Positions 20,188 to 29,774 of a stretch of DNA of 64,000 bases are shown in pieces (position 1 is the first letter of the stretch; every line of letters begins with the position of its first letter). Location of the stretch: contig DATMES010000063.1 in assembly GCA_035556555.1 (NCBI GenBank), positions 1-64,000 of the forward strand, in the 5' to 3' direction. The notes beneath the pieces are model-generated. The model was given only the letters and a program-made list of their open reading frames with translations, ran no database searches and was not told the DNA's origin. The translations under genes and the position numbers were made by a program. This DNA is from Frankiaceae bacterium. GTDB taxonomy: Bacteria > Actinomycetota > Actinomycetes > BP-191.

Positions 20188-20211
20188 GTGAACGTTTTCA
20201 CGAGCAGTGTA
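20188..20211 (-). promoter_or_regulatory. Possible -10 box with overlapping operator of the reductase gene
   Basis: On the minus strand a TACACT -10-like box (20206-20211) is followed at once by GTGAAAACGTTCAC (20188-20201), an imperfect palindrome with GTGAA/TTCAC arms. The site would cover the transcription start, suiting a repressor of LacI or similar type. No clear -35 is visible. Confidence 0.3.
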
Positions 20212-20272
20212 CGCCGGGGCGGTCGCCCCTTGCGACCCTAGTCCGGCCGGCGCCGTTGCACCGCCGGGACTC

Positions 20273-20330
20273 CCCTCGTTCCTTGCAGCCGGTGCGCCGG
20301 TCTCGAGCGTGGTGATCATCAAAGAACGGG
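20273..20330 (-). repeat. 58-bp intergenic repeat, copy 2
   Basis: Reverse-complement copy of 2660-2717; the 35-nt core at 20296-20330 has one mismatch. It lies between the menG 3' end and the reductase promoter. Confidence 0.8.
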
Positions 20331-20347
20331 CGCTGCGTGCGGTGGGT

Positions 20348-21046
20348 CTAAGGACGGCGGGCGCGGTGGATCGCGACGATGCCGCCGGTGCGGTCGCGCC
20401 ACGCGACGTTGCGCCAGCCGTTCTCCCCGATCCGCAGGGCGAGCGCGCGCTGGTCGGGCCAGGCCCTGATCGACTCGGCCAGGTAGACGTACGCCTCGGG
20501 GTTGCTGCTGACCTTCGTGGCGATCGCGGGCAGCGCGCGCATGAGGTAGTCGACGTACACCGCGCGGAACGGCGCCCACGTCGGGTGGCTGAACTCGCAC
20601 ACCACGAGCCGCCCGCCCGGCTTCGTGACGCGGGCCAGCTCGCGCAGGCCGGCGTCGAGGTCGTGCAGGTTGCGCAGCCCGAACGAGATCGTCACCGCGT
20701 CGAACGACGCGTCCGCGAACGGCAGCCGCAGCCCGTCGCCCGCGACGTACGAGACGCGCGGGTGCTCGTTGCGCCGCACGCCGACGCGCAGCATGCCGAG
20801 GCTGAAGTCGCACGCGACGACGTCCGCGCCGGAGGCCGCCAGCGCGACCGACGACGTGCCCGTGCCGGCGGCGAGGTCGAGCACGCGCTCCCCCGGCTTG
20901 GCGCCGACCGCGGCGGCCGTCGCGCGCCGCCACGAGCGGTCCTGGCCCAGGGAGAGGACGGCGTTGGTGAGGTCGTAGCGCGGCGCGACGTCGTCGAACA
21001 TCGCCGCCACGTCGTGCGGCTGCTTGCCCAGGTCGGCGCGGGTCAC
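20348..21046 (-). CDS. menG: Demethylmenaquinone methyltransferase (UbiE/MenG family)
   Basis: SAM-dependent C-methyltransferase (232 aa) for the last step of menaquinone synthesis. Motif I is [14 protein letters not shown] (about 56-69); [24 protein letters not shown] and [16 protein letters not shown] are UbiE signatures. The GTG start overlaps the upstream mqnX stop (GTGA), making it the last gene of the menaquinone transcription unit. Confidence 0.93.
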   Translation of the reverse strand: MTRADLGKQPHDVAAMFDDVAPRYDLTNAVLSLGQDRSWRRATAAAVGAKPGERVLDLAAGTGTSSVALAASGADVVACDFSLGMLRVGVRRNEHPRVSYVAGDGLRLPFADASFDAVTISFGLRNLHDLDAGLRELARVTKPGGRLVVCEFSHPTWAPFRAVYVDYLMRALPAIATKVSSNPEAYVYLAESIRAWPDQRALALRIGENGWRNVAWRDRTGGIVAIHRARRP

Positions 21047-22290
21047 GACGCGACCCTACGGTGCACCATCCGGCCACCCAGCACCGTGACCACGCAGCGG
21101 CCCGCGCCGTGCGCGACGAGCGCGTCGTACGGATCGCCGTCGACCGGCACGTCGAACGCCGTCAGGTCCGCCCGCGCGCCCGGCGCCAGCACCCCCACGT
21201 CGGTCCGGCCGAGCGCGTACGCCCCGCCGGCCGTCGCCGCCTCGACCAGCCGCTTGGCAAGACCGGACGGCGGAAAGCCTTGGGAGACAGCGGTTTCGTA
21301 GAGTGCGCGCAACTCCTCGACGAGGTCGAGTGAGGGCGACGACGCGCGTGAGTCGGTGCCGACGGCGATCGGGCTGCCCTCGTCGAGGTACGCCGCCACC
21401 GGCGCCGTCCCCGCCCCGAGCGTCGCGTTCGAGCGCACGCACAGCGCGACCGCCGTGCCGTGCCCGCGCAGGGTCTCGCGGTCGCCGGCGGAGACGTGGA
21501 CGCCGTGCGCGACGTGCACGTCGGGGCCGAGCAGCCCGAGCGCGTCGGCCTCGGCGACAGGCGTACGGCCGCTGCCGTTGCCGATGTGCTCGAACGTCAG
21601 CCCCCGCCCCTCGCCGAACTCCGCGATCGGACCTGTGCCGCAGGCGATGTACTCGACCTCGTGCTCGGTCTCGGCGACGTGGGGGTGCAGGCGGAGCGCG
21701 CGTTCGCGGGCGACGGACACCGCGCCGCGTACGGCGTCCAGCCCCAGCGAGTAGAGCGCGTGCGGGCTGACGCCGAGGTCGATGCCGTTCGGGGCGCCGT
21801 CGAGCTTGGCGAGCAGTGCCGCCCGCGCGTCAGGCCAGCGGTACGACTCCACGCCGACGACCTCGATGTACGCGATCCCCGCCAGCCCCGACCGCGCCAG
21901 CACCGGCAGCATCGCGACGTCGGAGACGACGTCCGCGATACAGGTCGTGCCCGTGCGCAGCACCTCGTGGACGCCGCGCCGCGCGCTCTCCTGCCACTGC
22001 GCGGGGACCCAGGTGTGGCGGCGTTCGGTCAGCGTGCGGATCCACTGGTGGAACGGCATCCCCGCCGTCGCGAGGTCGGCGAAGTCCGTGTACTGCAGGT
22101 GCGTGTGCGCGTTGACGAGGCCGGGGAGCAGGACGCCCGGCCACTCGCGGACCCGCGCGGTGCCGGTGTCGACCGACGAGCGCGGGCCGACCGCGACGAT
22201 CCGGTCGCCTTCGACGAGGACGGCGCCGTCGCGGATCGGCTCTGACGCGATGGGCAGGACGACCGGCGCGCAGTGAAGCGTCGCGCTCAC
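21043..22290 (-). CDS. mqnX: Amidohydrolase, probable aminodeoxyfutalosine deaminase
   Basis: Metal-dependent amidohydrolase (415 aa) related to cytosine/chlorohydrolase-type enzymes. Metal ligands are visible in NAHTHLQ (about 60-66), a His in HPHVAET, a His in HVAHGVHVS and the Asp of GTDSRAS. In the futalosine pathway such an enzyme deaminates aminodeoxyfutalosine; the assignment comes from its place between mqnC and menG and could be wrong about substrate. GTG start, 10 nt after the mqnC stop. Confidence 0.75.
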   Translation of the reverse strand: MSATLHCAPVVLPIASEPIRDGAVLVEGDRIVAVGPRSSVDTGTARVREWPGVLLPGLVNAHTHLQYTDFADLATAGMPFHQWIRTLTERRHTWVPAQWQESARRGVHEVLRTGTTCIADVVSDVAMLPVLARSGLAGIAYIEVVGVESYRWPDARAALLAKLDGAPNGIDLGVSPHALYSLGLDAVRGAVSVARERALRLHPHVAETEHEVEYIACGTGPIAEFGEGRGLTFEHIGNGSGRTPVAEADALGLLGPDVHVAHGVHVSAGDRETLRGHGTAVALCVRSNATLGAGTAPVAAYLDEGSPIAVGTDSRASSPSLDLVEELRALYETAVSQGFPPSGLAKRLVEAATAGGAYALGRTDVGVLAPGARADLTAFDVPVDGDPYDALVAHGAGRCVVTVLGGRMVHRRVAS

Positions 22291-22300
22291 GCCGCGGACG

Positions 22301-23473
22301 TCACGCCGGCGTCAGCGTGAGGGCCGTCGACGAGACGTGGGAGGAGACGTTCTCGACGGGGTCGTTGGCGGGGTCGTCGTGGACGACGAGGTGCCGGTAC
22401 AGCGTGTCGCGCTGCGCGGGGATGCGCCCCGCCGCGCGGATGAGGTGGATCAGCTCGAGCCGGTTGGAACGGTGCTTGGCGCCGGCCGCCGACACGACGT
22501 TCTCCTCGAGCATGATCGAGCCTAGGTCGTCGGCGCCGAGGTGCAGCGTGAGCTGGCCGACGTCCTTGCCGACGGTGAGCCATGAGCCCTGCAGGTGCGC
22601 GATGTTGTCGAAGAACAGCCGCGCCACCGCGATCATCCGCAGGTACTCCATCGTGGTCGCCTGCGTGTGGCCCTTGAGGTGGTTGTTCTCCGGCTGGTAC
22701 GTCCACGGGATGAACGACCGGAAGCCGCCCGTACGGTCCTGCACGTCGCGGATCATCGACAGGTGCTCGATGCGCTCGGCGTTGGTCTCGCCTGTGCCCA
22801 TCATGAACGTCGCCGTCGACTCCACCCCGAGCCGGTGCGCCGTCTCCATGACCGACAGCCAGACGTGACCCGGCTCCTTCAACGGCGCGATGACCTGCCG
22901 CGGCCGCTCCGTGAGGATCTCCGCGCCGGCGCCCGCGAACGAGTCGAGGCCGGCGTCTCGGAGGCGTTCGATGACCTGCTCGTGGGTGAGGCCGCTGACC
23001 CGCCCGATGTGCACGACCTCGCTGGCGCCCAGCGAGTGCAGGGCCAGCTGCGGGAACGCCGCCTTGATCGCGGAGAACGTCCGCTCGTACCACTCGATCC
23101 CGAAGTCGGGGTGGTGCCCGCCCTGCAGCATGATCTGCGTCGCGCCGAGGTCGACCGCCTCCGCGCAGCGGCGCAGGATCTCGTCGAGGTCGCGGACCCA
23201 GCCCTCCTCGTGGCCCGGCGCGCGGTAGAACGCGCAGAACTTGCAGGCCGTCACGCAGACGTTCGTGTAGTTGATGTTGCGGTCGATGAGGTACGTCGCG
23301 ACGTTGTCGGGAAAACGCCTGCGGCGCACCGTGTCCGCGGCGTGGCCGAGGGCGTGGAACGGCGCGTCCGTGTAGAGCGCCAGCGCCTCCTCCGGCGTGA
23401 TGCGGCCGCCGTCGGCGGCGCGGTCGAGGACGTCCTGGAGGTGGCTGCTCACGCCGTCAGCGTAGAACGTCAC
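22301..23473 (-). CDS. mqnC: Cyclic dehypoxanthinyl futalosine synthase
   Basis: Radical SAM enzyme (390 aa) cyclising dehypoxanthine futalosine in menaquinone synthesis. The cluster motif CVTACKFC (about 73-80) fits CxxxCxxC, and MLQGGHHPDFGIEWYE, SFIPWTYQPENN and ENVVSAAGA are typical of MqnC. GTG at 23473 overlaps the DUF1501 stop (GTGA). A second GTG at 23452 would remove seven residues and is possible. Confidence 0.93.
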   Translation of the reverse strand: MTFYADGVSSHLQDVLDRAADGGRITPEEALALYTDAPFHALGHAADTVRRRRFPDNVATYLIDRNINYTNVCVTACKFCAFYRAPGHEEGWVRDLDEILRRCAEAVDLGATQIMLQGGHHPDFGIEWYERTFSAIKAAFPQLALHSLGASEVVHIGRVSGLTHEQVIERLRDAGLDSFAGAGAEILTERPRQVIAPLKEPGHVWLSVMETAHRLGVESTATFMMGTGETNAERIEHLSMIRDVQDRTGGFRSFIPWTYQPENNHLKGHTQATTMEYLRMIAVARLFFDNIAHLQGSWLTVGKDVGQLTLHLGADDLGSIMLEENVVSAAGAKHRSNRLELIHLIRAAGRIPAQRDTLYRHLVVHDDPANDPVENVSSHVSSTALTLTPA

Positions 23474-24738
23474 CGGAAGAGGCGCAGCGGACGTACGCCG
23501 CGGTACAGCGGGTCGGGGTCGTGCAGCCAGTCGTCGAGCACCGTGGCGTAGAGGCGGCGTACGTCGGTCGTCATGACGAGGTTGTCGGCGGGCGCGGCGG
23601 TCGTGCCGAGCGGCGGGGTGTCGCCGTGGAGGCCGTGACGTACGCGGCCGCGCGGTCCGATGACGAACACCGGCGCCGACGCCCCGTGGTCGGTGCCCGC
23701 GCCGCCGCCGCTGCCGTTCTCGCCGATGCGCCGCCCGAACTCGCTCAGCACCAGCACCGTCGTCCGGGACGCGAGTGACGCGGGGAGCGCGCCTCCAACG
23801 CCCAGCGACTCGCCCGCGGAGGTGCCGTAGAAGAACGCCTCGAGCGCCGCGTCGAGCTTGGCGAGCAATTGCTCGTGCCGCCCCTTCTGCTCGGTGTGCG
23901 TGTCGTAGCCGCCGGCGCGGACGAACACCACCTCGACGCCGAGGTCGAGCCCGAGCAGCGTCCGCGCGGTGAGCATCGCGTCGCCGAGGGGGTTGCCCGT
24001 GCTCTTCGCGGCGGGCACCTTGCTCAGCACGTCGACGAGGTCCACCGCCTGCCGCGCGCCGAGGCCGACGTGCCTGCGGAGGACGTCGTCGCGCGCGTGG
24101 TGCCCGAACAGCGCCAGCGCGTCGTGCCGCGCGTTCGCGATCGCGCTCGTGCCGTCGGCGAAGCGCGCGCTCGCGATCGACGCGATCTCGATCCCGGAGG
24201 TCTTGTTGCCGCGCAGCATCAACGGCAGCTCGCGGCCGATGCCGACGCCGCGCAGCTCGCCGTCGCCGACGCCGACCCGGTCGAGGTGCCTGCCCAGCCA
24301 GCCGGACGTCGCGGCGCGCCCCGGCTCCCCCGAGTGCCACACGTCGGCCGACGTGAAGTGCGAGTACGAGTGGTCCGGGTAGTCGACGCCCTGCACGATC
24401 GCGACCCGGTCGTCGCCGTAGAGCCGGTGCAGCGTCTTCAGCTTGGCGTTGAGGCCGAGATTTCCCGTCAGGCGCAGCGTTTGTGACGGCTTGTAGGCGA
24501 GCGCGGGGCGGACCTTCCGGTAGACGTCGTACGCCCTGCCTGCCGTCGGGATGACGGTGTTGAGGCCGTCGTTGCCGCCGTCGAGGTGGATCACGACGAG
24601 CCGGTTCCTCTTGCTCGAGTGGGGCGCGGCGCGGCTCTCGCCGAACGCGGTGCCCACCCGCCCGACGGCGGGCAGGACCGTGTGCGTGGCGGCCGCGCCC
24701 GCTCCTGCCGCGATGAGCTGCCTGCGGGTCAGCGCCAT
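23470..24738 (-). CDS. DUF1501 family Tat-exported protein
   Basis: Protein of 422 aa with an N-terminal twin-arginine signal (MALTRRQLIAAGAGAA, cleavage near residue 36). The body begins LVVIHLDGGNDGLNTVIP and ends with a metal-site-like TDHGASAPVFVIG, as in DUF1501 proteins, which share an alkaline-phosphatase/sulfatase-like fold. DUF1501 and DUF1800 genes are commonly paired; their role is unknown. ATG overlaps the DUF1800 stop (TGATG) and the stop overlaps mqnC, so it is embedded in the menaquinone unit. Confidence 0.85.
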   Translation of the reverse strand: MALTRRQLIAAGAGAAATHTVLPAVGRVGTAFGESRAAPHSSKRNRLVVIHLDGGNDGLNTVIPTAGRAYDVYRKVRPALAYKPSQTLRLTGNLGLNAKLKTLHRLYGDDRVAIVQGVDYPDHSYSHFTSADVWHSGEPGRAATSGWLGRHLDRVGVGDGELRGVGIGRELPLMLRGNKTSGIEIASIASARFADGTSAIANARHDALALFGHHARDDVLRRHVGLGARQAVDLVDVLSKVPAAKSTGNPLGDAMLTARTLLGLDLGVEVVFVRAGGYDTHTEQKGRHEQLLAKLDAALEAFFYGTSAGESLGVGGALPASLASRTTVLVLSEFGRRIGENGSGGGAGTDHGASAPVFVIGPRGRVRHGLHGDTPPLGTTAAPADNLVMTTDVRRLYATVLDDWLHDPDPLYRGVRPLRLFR

Positions 24739-26039
24739 CAGAGCACCACCCACTCCGGGCTCGACAGCAGCAGCGTGAGGACGCCGGCCTGGCGGTCGTA
24801 CGGTGTCGCCTTCTTCGCCGAACGGAGGTACGCGCCGAGGGCGTTCTTCGTGTTGGTCGAGAGCGCTGTCAGCCCGAGTCTGCGCGTCCAGCCCGCGGTG
24901 TCCTCGGCCACGGGCAGCGGCGTGGCGGCGTTCTGCGGCGCTTCGGTCGCGAGCCGGTGCAGGAGCAGCCCGGCGTCGTACCGCGCGATCGCCGTCACCG
25001 GCGACACCCAGTCGCGGCCGAGCGGCCAGCCGCTCACGTCCACCGGGTCGAACAGCGACTGACCCATCCCCTCCAGCGCCCACGGCAGGTCGCCGCCGGC
25101 GATGCGGACGTCGAGCACCTTGGCGGCGTGGACGACGCACTCGACCGGCGACCGTACGAGCCTTCTCGTGCTGCTGGCGGCCCTGAAGTCCTTGTGCAGC
25201 AGCAGGGTGCGGACCGCGGCCTTGACGTCCCAGTCGTTCTTCGTGAACGCGGTGGCGACGGCGTTGACGAGCGCGTCGTTGCCGGAGGGGAGGTAGGCGA
25301 GGTTGGCGACGAGCTTGTACGCGAGGAACTTCTTCGCCACCGGCTGGTCCAGCGCGACGTCGGCGAGCGCCTTGTGCTCGTCCGCGCCGAGGTTGTCGAT
25401 CGTGCGGCCGAGGACCTTCTTCTTCTTCGTGTTGTGCCTGCTCGCGGCGAACTGCGCCATGTTGTTGCCGTCGACGTACCAGCCGGTGAACGCCTTGGCG
25501 GCCTGACGGATGTCGGTCTCCGTGTAGACCTGCGGGCGCTTGCCGAGGGTGAACAGCTCGAAGAACTCGCGGGCGTAGTTCTCGTTCGACTTCGGCGGGG
25601 CGTTCTCGACGCCGTTGAGCCAGTAGAGCATCGCGGGGTCGGTGTTGACCACCTCGACGAGGGTGCGGACGTTGCCGAGGGCGTGGGCGCGCAGCGTCTG
25701 GTTCTGGATGACGAGGTGCGCGAGCGTCGGCGGGTAGCGGATGCCGGTGGCGAAGTGGCCGTGCCAGAGCAGCGTCATGCGTTCCAGCAGCGGGAACGGT
25801 GTCGTGCGCATCCGTTCCAGCCACCATGCGCGCGCGGCGCTCTCGTCGAGGCTCGCGCCCGTCTGGAACGTCAGGCGCACCGCGTCGTCCGGCAGCGGCG
25901 CCGTCGCGTCGGCGGTGAGGAGCACCTCGACCAGGTCCTCGTACGGGCGCCCGGTCCACGTGTCGAGGTCGGTGCTCGTCGCGCCGAACGCGACGCGGCC
26001 AAGCAGCCTGCTGACGTCGGTGGCCGTGAGCGTGGGCAC
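24738..26039 (-). CDS. DUF1800 family protein
   Basis: Protein of 433 aa with the DUF1800 layout: RLLGRVAFGAT near the N-terminus, LLWHGHFAT, a stretch ending NENYAREFFELFTLG (about 173-187) and AAKAFTGWYVD (about 199-209). No signal peptide is evident, so export may depend on the DUF1501 partner. The GTG start shares one base with the upstream stop codon. Function unknown. Confidence 0.85.
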   Translation of the reverse strand: MPTLTATDVSRLLGRVAFGATSTDLDTWTGRPYEDLVEVLLTADATAPLPDDAVRLTFQTGASLDESAARAWWLERMRTTPFPLLERMTLLWHGHFATGIRYPPTLAHLVIQNQTLRAHALGNVRTLVEVVNTDPAMLYWLNGVENAPPKSNENYAREFFELFTLGKRPQVYTETDIRQAAKAFTGWYVDGNNMAQFAASRHNTKKKKVLGRTIDNLGADEHKALADVALDQPVAKKFLAYKLVANLAYLPSGNDALVNAVATAFTKNDWDVKAAVRTLLLHKDFRAASSTRRLVRSPVECVVHAAKVLDVRIAGGDLPWALEGMGQSLFDPVDVSGWPLGRDWVSPVTAIARYDAGLLLHRLATEAPQNAATPLPVAEDTAGWTRRLGLTALSTNTKNALGAYLRSAKKATPYDRQAGVLTLLLSSPEWVVL

Positions 26040-27382
26040 TACAGCGCCCGGACGAGGGTGATCGCGCCGGTGGCGAAGTCGGCGACGTAGAGACCGTCGG
26101 GGCCGAACGCGAGGTCCAGCGGCGCGGCGCTCGTCATGACGTCTTGTGGTGCCTGGGGGCCGATCCTCGTGATCGGCACGCGGACGACGCGGTGGCCCTG
26201 CGCGGAGGGCGAGTTGCTGCCGTACTCGGCGATGTAGAGGTCGTTGCCCCACGCGCCGCCGGGTCCGAACGCGACGCCGTTGGCGGAGACGTGCAGGCCG
26301 AGCGCGAGGACGGGCTTGGCGTTCGGGCGGCATTTTCTGCTGGTGTAGACGGGACTCTGGGCGGGTCCGACCGGCTTGGCGCCGCTGGACTTGTAGACGC
26401 AGGCGGGGAAGCCGTAGTCGGCTGTGCCCTTCGTGACGTCGGTCCTGTGCAGCAGGTCCTCGCCCCACGGATCGAGCGCGTCGGGGCCGTTCGTGGGGAA
26501 CCACGCCTCGTTCGTGCCGGGGCGGAACGCGACGTCGTAGGCGTTGCGGAGACCCTTCGCCTCGACCGTCGGCCTCGACTTGAGGCTGACGGGGAGCTTG
26601 TAGCTCAGGAGCGTTCCGGAGAGCGGCGCCTCGGGGTCGCCGCCGGTGACGCCGTCGTCGGTGGAGTTGCCGTTGGTGACGTACAGGCGGCCGCGGTGCA
26701 CCGCGAGGTTGTTGGTGTTGTGGCGGCCGTTCGGGAGCCCGTCGACCACCGTGGTCTTGGTGCCGTTCGGCTTCACGGCGGTGACTCGGCCGAGGCGGCG
26801 GGTGGGGCCGTCGTGGGAGTCGGCGACGTACAGCGTGCCGTCGGGCCCGAACGCCAGGCCGAGCGGGGAGTCGAAGCCCGTGGCGTACGGCGTCGCGGGC
26901 CCCAGCGCGCCGCCGGGAAGGATCGGCAGCCGCATCACCGTGCCGGCGCCGTAGCTGGTGACGTAAACGGCGTTCTTATGGACCGTGAGGGCGGTCGGGG
27001 TGGGGACGTTGCCGCCGGTGGGGGTGGGCGCGAACGTCGTCGGCGTGCCGCCGGTGACCGTGAGGACGCCGCGCATGCTCGGGTGGAGCGAGCAGTAGAA
27101 CGGATAGGTGCCGGCCTTCAGCTTGTCGACGCCCTTGACGTCGGCGCTCTGGCCGGTGGTGGCGACGGCGCTGCGGAAGAGCGCGCCGTTGTTGGTGGTG
27201 TCGTCGGCGACGACGTTGTGCGGGGCGGCGTCGGCGTTGGCGAACGTGAGCCTGCTGCCCTGCGTGACCGTGACGTTCGAGGGGGCGAACGCGTTGCCCG
27301 CGGCCGTGATGACGGCGTCGGCGGCGTACGTCGGCTGGAGGGTCGCGGCGACGAGCGCGGCGGCGAGGAGCGTGGCGCGCAC
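26039..27382 (-). CDS. Exported cupredoxin and beta-propeller (sorbosone-dehydrogenase-like) protein
   Basis: 447 aa: a Sec signal peptide (residues 1-20, ending TYA-ADA), a plastocyanin-like domain (about 22-112) with type-1 copper ligands H55, C97, H100 and M103 (FYCSLHPSM), then an NHL/sorbosone-dehydrogenase-type propeller (about 125-447) with repeats such as GLAFGPDGTLYVADS. A redox role outside the membrane is likely; substrate unknown. GTG start with AGGGAGGGGAG upstream; 18 nt after mqnA. Confidence 0.85.
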   Translation of the reverse strand: MRATLLAAALVAATLQPTYAADAVITAAGNAFAPSNVTVTQGSRLTFANADAAPHNVVADDTTNNGALFRSAVATTGQSADVKGVDKLKAGTYPFYCSLHPSMRGVLTVTGGTPTTFAPTPTGGNVPTPTALTVHKNAVYVTSYGAGTVMRLPILPGGALGPATPYATGFDSPLGLAFGPDGTLYVADSHDGPTRRLGRVTAVKPNGTKTTVVDGLPNGRHNTNNLAVHRGRLYVTNGNSTDDGVTGGDPEAPLSGTLLSYKLPVSLKSRPTVEAKGLRNAYDVAFRPGTNEAWFPTNGPDALDPWGEDLLHRTDVTKGTADYGFPACVYKSSGAKPVGPAQSPVYTSRKCRPNAKPVLALGLHVSANGVAFGPGGAWGNDLYIAEYGSNSPSAQGHRVVRVPITRIGPQAPQDVMTSAAPLDLAFGPDGLYVADFATGAITLVRAL

Positions 27383-27400
27383 GACGTCGCTCCCCTCCCT

Positions 27401-28261
<861 letters not shown>

Positions 28262-28308
28262 TCACGTCCTACGTGGTGTCGCCGCGTAGTCCCTCGTCCG
28301 GCCCTGTC

Positions 28309-28328
28309 TTGTGGGCCAAGTGTGGGCC
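28309..28328 (+). other. Left arm-type integrase site (tandem TGTGGGCC)
   Basis: Two copies of TGTGGGCC, 11 bp apart, about 70 bp before the integrase start. The same 20-nt arrangement, with one mismatch, recurs at 38772-38791 in direct orientation. Paired short repeats flanking an att core are what arm-binding domains of tyrosine integrases recognise. Confidence 0.6.
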
Positions 28329-28398
28329 GTGATCTTGGTCCGAAACATGGCGCAACTGCTGGCTACCGTGCGATGGAGACGTGTTGTGGAGGTCGGTC

Positions 28399-29577
28399 AT
28401 GGCCACTCGTACTCGCACCCGGACGAGCGGGATCAGGCGCAAGAGACGGACGAGCGGAGACGTCTACGAGGTCCGCTTCCGCGACGCCGAAGGCATCCAG
28501 CGGTCGCGCACGTTCGCCTCGATGGACGAGGCGCGCACCTTCCAGAACGCGACCCTGGCCGACGTCCGCGAAGGCTCGTACGTCGCCCCTACCGCTGGCT
28601 TGGTGAAGTTCAAGGTCGTGGCAGAGGAATGGTTCGCAGGACAGGCGCACCTCAAGCGCCGGACGCAGATCACCTACCGCTCCGCGATTGACCACAACCT
28701 CGCGTCCCTGCACGACCGCCCGGTCGGGCGCATCACGTACGGCGAGGTCCAGGCGCTCGTGAACGCCATGACCGCCGCCGGTCGTCGCCCCTCGACTGTC
28801 CGCAACGTCCTCATGGTCTGCCGCCTGATCCTCGACGAGGCGATGCGCCGCAAGATGATCCGGACGAACCCATGCCGCGACGTGAAGCCGCCTCGACTGC
28901 GTCCGCGAGACAACGTGTTCCTGACCGTCGAGCAGGTCCAGGCGCTCGCGGAGGAACTGCCGCCGCCGCTCGACCTGCTGGTCCTCACCGCGGCTGGCTC
29001 CGGTCTGCGCGCCGGGGAGCTGAACGGACTGCGCGTCCGCGATGTCGAGCTGCTCCGCCGCCGCGTGAACGTCCGCCAGACCGTCGCGGACCTCGGCACC
29101 GAGCTGATCGTGGACACGCCGAAGAGCGCGGCCGGACGCCGGACGGTGCCGCTGTCTCCGGCTCTGTGCGACCTGCTCGCCGCGCACATCGGCCGCGCGG
29201 AACTCGACATGGACGACTTGATCTTCGGTGACAACGGCAGGCCGCGACGGCACAACGCCTTCTACACGCAGGTGTTCCAGCCCGCCGTCATCCGTGCCGG
29301 GCTGCCAGCCGAGACGCGGTTCCACGACCTACGACACACGTACGCATCGCTGATGATCGCGGCCGGCGTCAACCCGAAGCGGCTGTCCGTCTGGATGGGC
29401 CACACGACCGTCTCGCTCACGATGGACCGCTACGGCCACCTGTATGACGACGAGCCCGCTCCGGCCGTTCTGGACACCCTCTGTGCTCGCCCTTCCCGCT
29501 CCCTAGAACCCTCTACTCCTGCTGCTTCTGTCACTCCCCTCCCGACCCAACTCCGTACTGCCGTTCCGCCTGGCTGA
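28399..29577 (+). CDS. Tyrosine recombinase / integrase
   Basis: Site-specific integrase (392 aa). Order: an N-terminal arm-binding-like region (about 1-65, basic, with VYEVRFRDAEG), a SAM-like core-binding domain (about 68-155), and a catalytic domain with R204 (GSGLRAGE), K242, H309-x-x-R312 (HDLRHTYASL), H335 (MGHTT) and nucleophile Y345 (MDRYGHL). All catalytic residues are present. ATG at 28399 has GGAGG 8 nt upstream; an in-frame GTG at 28381 lacks a site. It is transcribed away from mqnA, as is usual for int beside its att site. Confidence 0.93.
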   Translation: MATRTRTRTSGIRRKRRTSGDVYEVRFRDAEGIQRSRTFASMDEARTFQNATLADVREGSYVAPTAGLVKFKVVAEEWFAGQAHLKRRTQITYRSAIDHNLASLHDRPVGRITYGEVQALVNAMTAAGRRPSTVRNVLMVCRLILDEAMRRKMIRTNPCRDVKPPRLRPRDNVFLTVEQVQALAEELPPPLDLLVLTAAGSGLRAGELNGLRVRDVELLRRRVNVRQTVADLGTELIVDTPKSAAGRRTVPLSPALCDLLAAHIGRAELDMDDLIFGDNGRPRRHNAFYTQVFQPAVIRAGLPAETRFHDLRHTYASLMIAAGVNPKRLSVWMGHTTVSLTMDRYGHLYDDEPAPAVLDTLCARPSRSLEPSTPAASVTPLPTQLRTAVPPG

Positions 29578-29607
29578 CCTCCCTCTCTTTCACCAAGTTC
29601 ATGTCGA

Positions 29608-29660
29608 GGGAGTGCTACTTGGTCGGGGGCGCGAAGCGGCTCCGACCAAGTAGCACTCCC
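29608..29660. repeat. Long hairpin 1 (19-bp perfect stem)
   Basis: The left arm 29608-29626 (GGGAGTGCTACTTGGTCGG) pairs perfectly with 29642-29660 around a 15-nt loop. The same design with compensating changes occurs at 31095-31139, with near-identical loop sequence (GGCGCGAAGCGG versus GGCGCGAGGCGG). Located just after int. Confidence 0.85.
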
Positions 29661-29738
29661 GACCCCGCGCTGAGCGCATCGCCGCAGGTCAGCCAGGCGG
29701 AACGGCTGGCGAAAGGATCGCGCCAGGGTGGTCCCTCG

Positions 29739-29772
29739 GGTGGTACCTCGGTGGCCCAACCGAGGAACCACC
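29739..29772. terminator. Hairpin between convergent int and whiB-like genes
   Basis: GGTGGTACCTCGGT (29739-29752) pairs with ACCGAGGAACCACC (29759-29772), one A-A mismatch, six-base loop. It ends two bases before the stop codon of the minus-strand gene and lies between convergent genes, so a bidirectional terminator is likely. There is no U-tract. Confidence 0.5.
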
Positions 29773-29774
29773 TC

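Noticed and set aside
28309-28328. The TGTGGGCC pairs as the att core itself
   Set aside because: They have one mismatch and lie inside the duplicated mqnA blocks, so arm sites fit better than crossover sites.
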